A stretch of DNA of 22,993 nt from Synechococcaceae bacterium WBB_10_009. Lineage in GTDB: Bacteria; Cyanobacteriota; Cyanobacteriia; PCC-6307; Cyanobiaceae. How positions within the stretch are numbered: the stretch's first letter is position 1; each line of letters opens with the position of its first letter. Location: contig RHBP01000009.1 in NCBI GenBank assembly GCA_010030955.1, positions 1 to 22,993 of the forward strand, read 5' to 3'. Made by a program: the position numbers and the translations under genes. The notes below the pieces were generated by a model. That model was not told where the DNA came from, ran no database searches, and was given only the letters and a program-made list of their open reading frames with translations. Shown in pieces: positions 14,135 to 20,199 of the stretch.

Positions 14135-15052
14135 GTGTCCTGCGTCGGACTGATCGTGAACGACGGCAAGGACCTGGCCCTGGCCACCGCCGATGCCATT
14201 GAGGCCCGCCTGCGGGGGGCGGGCTACGACGTGGTGCGCGCCAGCAGTGCCGGCGGCATGGTGGGGTTCGCCAACCCCGACCAGCACCTGCGCACCCTCG
14301 GCCATGCGGCCTGCGTGCCGGCCAACTTCCAAGCCGGCATGACCATGGCCCTGGTGCTGGGGGGCGACGGCACCGTGCTCTCCGCGGCACGGCAGACGGC
14401 ACCGATCGACGTGCCGATCCTCACGATCAACACCGGCCACCTGGGCTTCCTGGCGGAGACCTACCTGCCGGCCCTGGAGCAGGCGCTCGATCAGGTGATC
14501 AGCGGCGAGTGGACCGTGGAGGAACGCACCACCCTGGTGGTGAGCGTGATGCGGGGCGAGCAGCGGCGCTGGGAGGTGCTCTGCCTCAACGAGATGGCCC
14601 TGCACCGCGAGCCGCTCACCTCGATGTGCCATTTCGAAATCGCCGTGGGGCGCCATGCCCCGGTGGACATTGCCGCCGATGGAGTGATCCTCTCCACCCC
14701 CACCGGCTCCACCGCCTACGCCCTGAGTGCCGGTGGCCCGGTGATCACGCCCGACTGCCCGGTGTTGCAGCTCACCCCGATCGCGCCCCATTCCCTGGCG
14801 TCGCGGGCGCTGGTGTTCAGCGACCAGGAACCGGTGACCGTGTTTCCCGCCACGCCGGAGCGGCTGATGATGGTGGTGGATGGCAGCGCCGGTTGCTACG
14901 TGTGGCCGGAGGACCGGGTGCTGATCCGCCGCAGCGAGCATCCGGTGCGCTTCGTGCGGCTGGCGGACCACGAATTTTTCCAGGTGCTGCGCAACAAGCT
15001 GGGCTGGGGCCTGCCCCACGTGGCCAAACCCGGCAACGGCGGCGGGCCATGA
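14135..15052 (+). CDS. nadK: NAD kinase
   Basis: NadK phosphorylates NAD to NADP, supplying the electron acceptor of photosynthesis. The 305-aa protein has VGLIVNDGKDLALATADAIE at the N-terminus, the diphosphate-binding LVLGGDGTVLSAARQTA, ILTINTGHLGFLAE, CLNEMALHREPLTSM, ADGVILSTPTGSTAYALSAG and VDGSAGCYVW. The GTG at 14135 is chosen because the family begins almost directly at the VGLIVNDGK strand. Cyanobacteria often have two NAD kinases; this window shows one. Its stop overlaps the ATG of the following regulator (ATGA). Confidence 0.95.
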   Translation: MSCVGLIVNDGKDLALATADAIEARLRGAGYDVVRASSAGGMVGFANPDQHLRTLGHAACVPANFQAGMTMALVLGGDGTVLSAARQTAPIDVPILTINTGHLGFLAETYLPALEQALDQVISGEWTVEERTTLVVSVMRGEQRRWEVLCLNEMALHREPLTSMCHFEIAVGRHAPVDIAADGVILSTPTGSTAYALSAGGPVITPDCPVLQLTPIAPHSLASRALVFSDQEPVTVFPATPERLMMVVDGSAGCYVWPEDRVLIRRSEHPVRFVRLADHEFFQVLRNKLGWGLPHVAKPGNGGGP

Positions 15053-15708
15053 GCGACGGGGGGGTGCTGCTGCTGCTCGGCGCGGAGGCGGAAGCCCTGG
15101 CCCCGCGGCTGGAGGCCTCCGGCTACCGCTGCCTGGTGGGGGAGCAGCCCGCCGGCGCCCCCTGCGACCTGGCGCTGCTGGGGGCCGAGTGGCAGGGCCG
15201 CATCCCGCAGCTGCGCGCCCAACTGGGGCCCACCCCGCTGCTGCTGGACATCGGCCGCGACAGCGTCAGCGCCCGCTCGGAGCTGCTGCGCAGCGGCGCC
15301 GACGACTTCTGGCTCTCCACCGCCGGGCCCAGCGACCTGCTCAGCCGCCTGCGCCTGCACCGCCGGCTGCTGGCCAAGGGCCAGCCCCCCGCCGACCGCC
15401 TCAGCCTGGCGGACCTCAGCGTGGTGCCCAGCCGCCATGAGGTGCGCCGCGGCCAGCGCCAGGTGGCGCTCACCGCCCGCGAATACGCCCTGCTGCTGCT
15501 GCTGATCGAACACCGCGGCCAGGTGCTCAGCCGCGAACAGATCCTGCGGCAGGTGTGGCACGACCAGCAGGGCGCCGCCAGCAATGTGATCGAGGTGTAC
15601 GTGCGCTACCTGCGCCAGAAACTGGAGCAGGAGGGGGAGAAGCGGCTGATCCACACCGTGCGCGGCCAGGGCTACTGCCTCAGCGACGGCCCGCCGCAAC
15701 TGGGCTGA
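15049..15708 (+). CDS. OmpR-type DNA-binding regulator with degenerate receiver domain
   Basis: The 219-aa protein has a receiver-like N-terminal half and a winged-helix C-terminal half. The DNA-binding domain is clear: RGQRQVALTAREYALLLLLI, HRGQVLSREQILRQVW, SNVIEVYVRYLRQKLE, LIHTVRGQGYCL. The receiver keeps the fold pattern (LEASGYRCLV, CDLALLG, ELLRSGADDFWL) but lacks the key residues. The acidic pair after strand 1 is replaced by LG (VLLLLGAEAE), the phosphorylated Asp by Gly-45, and no Lys follows GADDFWLSTAGP. It should therefore not be controlled by standard phosphorylation. It overlaps nadK by 4 nt. I cannot name it; atypical receivers of this kind are known in cyanobacterial regulators. 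Confidence 0.88.
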   Translation: MSDGGVLLLLGAEAEALAPRLEASGYRCLVGEQPAGAPCDLALLGAEWQGRIPQLRAQLGPTPLLLDIGRDSVSARSELLRSGADDFWLSTAGPSDLLSRLRLHRRLLAKGQPPADRLSLADLSVVPSRHEVRRGQRQVALTAREYALLLLLIEHRGQVLSREQILRQVWHDQQGAASNVIEVYVRYLRQKLEQEGEKRLIHTVRGQGYCLSDGPPQLG

Positions 15709-15712
15709 TCCC

Positions 15713-16156
15713 ATGGCCACCCCCGCAATCCCGCCCCAGCAGCTGCCGATCGAGGCCCAGTGGTGCCTGCCGGCCCCCACAGCGCCGCCCTGCATCCAGC
15801 TGGAGGTGGCACGCACGGCGCCGCAGCAGAGCCGCGGCCTGATGGGGCGGCCGCCGCTGCCGCCCCTGCGTGGCATGTGGTTTCCCTACGACCAACCGAT
15901 GGTGCTCAAGTTTTGGATGCACCAGACGCCCTCCCCCCTCGACATGCTCTTCCTGCGGGGCGGCCGGGTGATCGCCATCGAGGCCAACACCACCCCCTGC
16001 CCGCGGCTGCCCTGCCGCACCTACGGCCCCGATGAACCGGCCGATGGGGTGGTGGAATTGGCGGCCGGGGAGGCCCGACGGCTGGGGCTGCGGGTTGGCA
16101 GTGCCGCGGTGATCAGGCCCCTGGCCGCTGCCCCCGCAACACCAACACGGGATTGA
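15713..16156 (+). CDS. DUF192 family protein
   Basis: The 147-aa protein matches DUF192 through IQLEVARTAPQQSRGLMGRP, GMWFPYDQPMVLKFWMHQTP, PLDMLFLRGGRVIAIEANT, and VVELAAGEARRLGLRVGSAA. The family is small, often secreted or periplasmic in other bacteria, and has no firmly established function. Here the N-terminus is Pro/Ala-rich and not a clear signal peptide. It starts 4 nt after the regulator's stop, so it is probably in the nadK transcript. Its 3' end overlaps the convergent cobL gene by 44 nt. Confidence 0.88.
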   Translation: MATPAIPPQQLPIEAQWCLPAPTAPPCIQLEVARTAPQQSRGLMGRPPLPPLRGMWFPYDQPMVLKFWMHQTPSPLDMLFLRGGRVIAIEANTTPCPRLPCRTYGPDEPADGVVELAAGEARRLGLRVGSAAVIRPLAAAPATPTRD

Positions 16157-17360
16157 GCGGCGTCAGCCGCGTGCCATCCGCCAGGGGGGCACCCCGCCAG
16201 GCCTGATGCTGGCTGACGCTCACCCGCAGGCCCGCCTGCTCCAGGGCCGGCCGCAGCTCCGCCAGGGCCTCCACGGTGGCCAGGGGCACCACCAGCACCC
16301 CGCCGGGGCGCAGCCGCGGCAGCAGGGCCGCCAGCAGGGCGCCGCGCTGGCGGCCGCCGCCCCCCAGCAGCACCCGATCCGGATCGGGCAGCTCCGCCAG
16401 GGCCTCCGGCGCCTTGGCCTCGAGCACCCCGGCGGGCTGCACCCCCAGGCGCTCGGCATTGGCCCGAATCAGGGCAGCGGAGCCCCCACGCTGCTCCAGG
16501 GCCCAGAGCCGCAGACCGGGCCGCAGCCGCAGGGCCTCGAGCCCCACGGAGCCCACGCCGGCCCCCACATCCCAGAGCACACCGGTGGCGGGCAGGTCGA
16601 GGTCCGCCAGCAGCTGAATGCGCACCTCGCGCTTGGTCATCAGCCCGGGGCGATCGGTGTGTTGCAGGAACACCCCATCGGGAAGGCCGAACAGGGGCAG
16701 CTCGGCGGCAGACGGCGGCGGCGGCGGCTCCGCCACCAGCAGCACCAGGTTCAACGGATCCAGGTCCGCCGGTAGCGGATCGGCCGGATCCAGCCGCTGC
16801 ACCCGCTCCTCGGGGTGACCGAGCCGCTCGCACAGCCACAGCCCATAGCTGGCCTCGAGGCCTGAGGCCCTCAGCAGGCACCGCACCGCCTCGGCGCCGC
16901 CCTGGCCCGGATCGGTGAGCACCGCCAGGGCAGGGGGGCGCTGCTGCAGGCGCGCCGCCAGGGCTTCGGGCTCGCGGCCGTGCAGGCTGATCCAGGCGGC
17001 GTCCTGCCAGGGGCGGCCGATGCGGGCGAAGGCCAGCTGCAGCGAACTGGGGGCCGGATGGAAACGCAGCTGCGCCGGCTCGATCCGCTGCAGCAGCTGG
17101 CGGCCGATGCCGAACCAGAGCGGATCACCACTGGCCAGCACCACCACAGGCTGCTGGGGCGTGCACCGCTGCAGCTGCTCCAGGCAGGCTTCGAGGGCAT
17201 CGGTGGCCACCAGCGCCGGCAACGACGGCCCGAACAGCGCCAGCAGCGGGCCATGCAGGCGCTGGGGCGCCGCCACCAGGCTGGCTTGCAACAGCAGCTC
17301 GCGCTGGGCGGCCGGCAGGGTGGCCGGCGCGCCGGCGTCGGTGCCGATCACCTCGATCAT
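16113..17360 (-). CDS. cobL: Precorrin-6Y C5,15-methyltransferase (CbiE-CbiT fusion)
   Basis: This enzyme methylates C5 and C15 of the corrin precursor and decarboxylates its acetate side chain, in the cobalamin (or pseudocobalamin) pathway. The 415-aa protein has an N-terminal tetrapyrrole-methylase domain (IEVIGTDAGAPATLP, VVVLASGDPLWFGIGRQLL, SSLQLAFARIGRPWQDAAWI, SLHGREPEALAARL) and a C-terminal CbiT methyltransferase domain (GLMTKREVRIQLLADLDL, LWDVGAGVGSVGLEALRL, DRVLLGGGG). ATG 17360 begins directly at the first strand of the CbiE domain; GGAACG just upstream is a weak ribosome site. It is divergent from grrP, with 83 nt between the starts, and overlaps DUF192 by 44 nt at its 3' end. 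Confidence 0.94.
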   Translation of the reverse strand: MIEVIGTDAGAPATLPAAQRELLLQASLVAAPQRLHGPLLALFGPSLPALVATDALEACLEQLQRCTPQQPVVVLASGDPLWFGIGRQLLQRIEPAQLRFHPAPSSLQLAFARIGRPWQDAAWISLHGREPEALAARLQQRPPALAVLTDPGQGGAEAVRCLLRASGLEASYGLWLCERLGHPEERVQRLDPADPLPADLDPLNLVLLVAEPPPPPSAAELPLFGLPDGVFLQHTDRPGLMTKREVRIQLLADLDLPATGVLWDVGAGVGSVGLEALRLRPGLRLWALEQRGGSAALIRANAERLGVQPAGVLEAKAPEALAELPDPDRVLLGGGGRQRGALLAALLPRLRPGGVLVVPLATVEALAELRPALEQAGLRVSVSQHQAWRGAPLADGTRLTPLNPVLVLRGQRPGA

Positions 17361-17443
17361 CGTTCCATTCTGGTTGCAACAAGCGGCAGCCAAATCGGCC
17401 GTTCGTTTCTAACTTCCAGGGGTCGTCTGCGGACTGGCCTTCG

Positions 17444-18322
17444 ATGCGCACACGTCTCACAGCCCTGCTGGGCGCCCTGCTCAGCCTCAGCCTGGGGATT
17501 CCGCAGGCCGCCCAGGCCGAATCGGTGGTGCAACGGGTGGGGCGCACCGGCCAGCTCAAGGTGCTGGTGATGAACGACGACCTGCCCTACATCACCGCCC
17601 AGGGCAACGGCTATGGCGGCCTGGCCATGGAGTTTGTGGCCGAGGTGCAGAAGGAGCTCAGCCAAGCGCTGAACAAGCCGGTCACCGTCACCCCCGTGCC
17701 GGCCCAGTCGGTGGAGCAGGGTCTTGACAGCATCGTGGCCGGCAGCGCCGACATCGCCTGCGGCGTCAGCTACAGCTGGGGGCCGGCGATGGTGGTGGAC
17801 TACACCCTGCCCTTCGCCCTCACCGGCGTGCGGCTGCTCACCCCCCCCGGCAATGACGGCACCCCCACCGCCCTGGCCGGCCAGCGCATCGGCGTGGTGA
17901 AAAACTCCCTGGCCGCCAGCACCCTGGCGGCGGCGGTGCCCAAGGCCACCCTGGTGCCGTTTGAGACCCCCCAGGCGGCCCTCACCGCCCTGAGCAGCGG
18001 CCAAATCAAGTTTTTGGGCGGTGACAGCCTCTGGCTGATGGCCAACCGCAGCGCCGCCGCCAACAACAACCTGGCGCCGCAGGTGCCCTACAGCCGCTCC
18101 GCCGTGGCCTGCATCATTCCCGAAAACAACTCCGGGATCCTCAACCTCAGCAATCTGGCGATCGCCCGGCTGATGCAGGCCTACATCAACAACGATGCCG
18201 CGGCCCTCAGCCGCATCAACCGCTGGATCGGCCCCGGCAGCAGCCTCAACCTCAGCCAGAACGCGATCCAGGCTTACTTCACCAACGTGCTGCTCAGCGC
18301 CGCCCTGGTGTCCGCACCCTGA
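17444..18322 (+). CDS. grrP: GrrP, secreted orphan substrate-binding-like protein
   Basis: GrrP is the binding-protein-like partner found next to grrA and grrM in cyanobacteria, with no ABC permease or ATPase nearby. The 292-aa protein starts with a classical signal peptide (MRTRLTALLGALLSLSLGIP, cleavage expected after AAQA). The mature part is a type-2 periplasmic-binding fold: GQLKVLVMNDDLPYITAQGN, GYGGLAMEFVAEVQKELSQA, DIACGVSYSWGPAMVVDYTL, LAGQRIGVVKNSLAASTL, and ALSSGQIKFLGGDSLWLMAN. The role, whether ligand sensing or peptide handling, is unknown. No transporter genes are in the window, consistent with the orphan status. It opens the grr block, 38 nt before grrA. Confidence 0.9.
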   Translation: MRTRLTALLGALLSLSLGIPQAAQAESVVQRVGRTGQLKVLVMNDDLPYITAQGNGYGGLAMEFVAEVQKELSQALNKPVTVTPVPAQSVEQGLDSIVAGSADIACGVSYSWGPAMVVDYTLPFALTGVRLLTPPGNDGTPTALAGQRIGVVKNSLAASTLAAAVPKATLVPFETPQAALTALSSGQIKFLGGDSLWLMANRSAAANNNLAPQVPYSRSAVACIIPENNSGILNLSNLAIARLMQAYINNDAAALSRINRWIGPGSSLNLSQNAIQAYFTNVLLSAALVSAP

Positions 18323-18360
18323 ACCGATCTGAACCCTTCGTCCACCTGCCCCTCACCGCC

Positions 18361-18759
18361 ATGGCCCCCCGCTCGCTGCTGCATCTGCTGACCGCCGTCG
18401 CCGCGGCCTCCGTGTTCACCAACACCGCCCAGGCCGGCGTCTACCGCAGCCCCGATCCGAGCAACCCCCTGGAGGGCCGGATCCAGGCCCTGCGCGAGGG
18501 CAGCTGGCAACCGCTGCTGCATGCCGACAAGCTGAACCCCGAGGCTGAAACCGCCATCAGCTGGTGGGCCAACGGTGGCGGCCGCGGCTGGGGCAACGGG
18601 GGCTGGCGCCGCGGTTGGGGCAACGGCGGCGGCTGGGGCAACGGCGGCTGGGGCAATGGCGGTGGCTGGGGCAACGGGGGCGGCTGGGGCAATGGCGGCG
18701 GCATCCCCTACGGCGCCGGCTGGGCCAACGGCGCCACCGGTGGCTTCGTGAACTGGTGA
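18361..18759 (+). CDS. grrA: GrrA, Gly-rich precursor of a radical-SAM-modified peptide
   Basis: The 132-aa precursor has a signal-like N-terminus (SLLHLLTAVAAASVFTNTAQ followed by AG), a conserved leader part (NPLEGRIQALREGSWQ, about residues 35-50), and a Gly/Trp/Asn-rich core from residue 69. The core has Trp-Gly-Asn at 77-79, 86-88, 92-94, 97-99, 103-105 and 109-111, Trp-Ala-Asn at 69-71 and 121-123, and Phe-Val-Asn at 129-131. In the GrrA/OscA family the maturase forms three-residue cyclophanes, linking the aromatic ring to the beta carbon of the third residue; each aromatic-X-Asn unit is thus a candidate ring. The TGA overlaps the GTG start of grrM (GTGA at 18756-18759). Final structure and function are unknown. 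Confidence 0.93.
   Translation: MAPRSLLHLLTAVAAASVFTNTAQAGVYRSPDPSNPLEGRIQALREGSWQPLLHADKLNPEAETAISWWANGGGRGWGNGGWRRGWGNGGGWGNGGWGNGGGWGNGGGWGNGGGIPYGAGWANGATGGFVNW
18565..18756 (+). repeat. Trp-Gly-Asn repeat core of GrrA
   Basis: A short unit, ggctggggcaacggcggc with variants, is repeated in frame to encode GWGNGG steps. Silent changes (aac/aat, ggc/ggg/ggt) between copies suggest that the peptide repeat, not the DNA, is under selection. Confidence 0.88.
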
Positions 18760-19925
18760 ACAGCGCCCTCGACCTGAACCGATTCGGGCCGATCGGGCTG
18801 GTGGTGGTGCAATCCACCTCCCTCTGCAACCTCGACTGCGACTACTGCTACCTGCCCGATCGACAACGGCGCCGGATCCTCGATCTGGAGTTGTTGCCGC
18901 TGCTGGTGCAACGCATTCTCGAGAGCCCCTTCTGCGGGCCACGGATCTCGCTGGTGTGGCATGCGGGGGAGCCACTCACCCTGCCCTGCAGCTACTACGA
19001 CGAAGCCACGGCGATCATCGAGCGCTGCCTGGCCCAGCACGGTGCCGATGGGGTGGTGATCGAGCAACACATCCAGACCAACGGCACGCTGATCAACGAC
19101 GCCTGGTGCGCGTGCTTCCGCCGCAACCGCATCGTGGTGGGCGTGAGCCTTGATGGTCCCGAGTCCATCCACGACGCCCACCGCCGCTTCCGCAACGGCA
19201 ACGGCTCCCACGCCCTGGCCATGGGCGGCATCGAAGCCCTGCGCCGCCACGGCGTGCCGTTCCACGTGATCGCGGTGGTGACCGCAGCGGCGATGGAGCA
19301 ACCCGAGGCGATGTATCGCTTCTTCCGCGACAACGGCATCAGCGCCGTGGGCTTCAACGTGGAAGAGCAGGAGGGTGTGCACACCAGCAGCTCGATGCAG
19401 GGCCGCGAGCGGGAAGGGCAGTACCGAGCCTTTCTGGAGCAGTTCTGGCGGCTCAGCGAAGCCGATGGCCACCCGCTGCGGCTGCGGGAATTCGAGCAGG
19501 TGATCGGGCTGATCCAGCGCGAGCAGCGCCTCAACCAGAATGAACTCAATCGCCCCTTCTGCATCCTCAGCGTCGACTGGGAGGGCAATTTCTCCACCTT
19601 CGATCCGGAGCTGCTGTCGGTGAGCTCGGATCGCTACGGCAGCTTCAACCTCGGCAACCTGCGCAGCACCAGCTTCGAACAGGCCGCGCGCTCCGAGCGC
19701 TTTGCCCAGCTTTGGCGCGATGTGGTGTCGGGCATGGAGCGCTGCCAGGGCAGCTGCGACTACTTCGGCCTGTGCGGCGGCGGCATGGGCAGCAACAAGT
19801 TCTGGGAGCACGGCACGCTCGACTGCAGCGAAACCAGCGCCTGCCGCTTCAAGACGATGATTCCGGTGCAGGTGCTGCTGGATCGCTTCGAGGCCGGTCC
19901 ACCACCACAACCCAGCCATGCCTGA
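18756..19925 (+). CDS. grrM: GrrM, cyclophane-forming radical SAM/SPASM maturase
   Basis: The 389-aa enzyme modifies the GrrA core peptide. The radical SAM cluster motif is C24-X3-C28-X2-C31 in QSTSLCNLDCDYCYLP. Other core marks are SLVWHAGEPLTLP, QHIQTNGTLIND, VVGVSLDGPESIHDAHRRFR and GISAVGFNVEEQEGVH. The C-terminal SPASM region has cysteines for auxiliary clusters: NRPFCILSVDWEGNFSTF, MERCQGSCDYFGLCGGGMGS, LDCSETSACRF. These features, with the neighbouring grrA, identify it as GrrM of the three-residue cyclophane-forming enzymes. The start is GTG 18756, overlapping the grrA stop by 4 nt, so translation is probably coupled. Its own end overlaps the next small gene by 8 nt. Confidence 0.94.
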   Translation: MNSALDLNRFGPIGLVVVQSTSLCNLDCDYCYLPDRQRRRILDLELLPLLVQRILESPFCGPRISLVWHAGEPLTLPCSYYDEATAIIERCLAQHGADGVVIEQHIQTNGTLINDAWCACFRRNRIVVGVSLDGPESIHDAHRRFRNGNGSHALAMGGIEALRRHGVPFHVIAVVTAAAMEQPEAMYRFFRDNGISAVGFNVEEQEGVHTSSSMQGREREGQYRAFLEQFWRLSEADGHPLRLREFEQVIGLIQREQRLNQNELNRPFCILSVDWEGNFSTFDPELLSVSSDRYGSFNLGNLRSTSFEQAARSERFAQLWRDVVSGMERCQGSCDYFGLCGGGMGSNKFWEHGTLDCSETSACRFKTMIPVQVLLDRFEAGPPPQPSHA

Positions 19926-20172
19926 GCACGAGAAGAGCCGCCGCCAACGCCTGCATGAGCTGGTGCTGGCGCTGGTGAGCCAGCGGGAGCTGGAGCTGCT
20001 GGATGAGGACGGCAGCGGCAGCGGCGCCGCCGCCCAGGGCAACCCCGCCAGCTGGCTGGAGCGCAACCGGCGGGTGGTGCAGCGCTACCAGGCCCTGGTG
20101 CGCTCCGCCGCCACCCTCGATGCCCTGGTGGAGCAGGAGGCCCGGGAGCACCCCAGTTCCCAGCAGCTCTGA
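19918..20172 (+). CDS. Unknown 84-aa charged helical protein next to grrM
   Basis: ATG 19918 lies inside the end of grrM (8-nt overlap). The 84-aa product is highly charged: SRRQRLHELVLALVSQRELE and LLDEDGSGSGAAAQG, then SWLERNRRVVQRYQALVRSA and ATLDALVEQEAREHPS. Two amphipathic helices seem to be joined by a Gly/Ser/Ala linker. No signal peptide, cysteines or known motif are seen, so it should be cytoplasmic. Its position suggests translational coupling to the maturase and a possible role in precursor handling, but this is inference from position only. It does not look like the larger RRE peptide-recognition domain. It is followed by GH116 after 27 nt. Confidence 0.72.
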   Translation: MPEHEKSRRQRLHELVLALVSQRELELLDEDGSGSGAAAQGNPASWLERNRRVVQRYQALVRSAATLDALVEQEAREHPSSQQL

Positions 20173-20199
20173 CAAGCTGGCCCCACTGTTGGCTGCCCC

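Noticed and set aside
16113..16156. 44-nt convergent overlap of DUF192 and cobL as a sign of misannotation
   Set aside because: Both genes have clear family motifs and the overlap covers only non-conserved C-terminal tails, so it is accepted as a normal convergent overlap.
18565..18756. Repeat block as a possible CRISPR array
   Set aside because: The units are short, in frame, without spacers, and encode the GrrA core.
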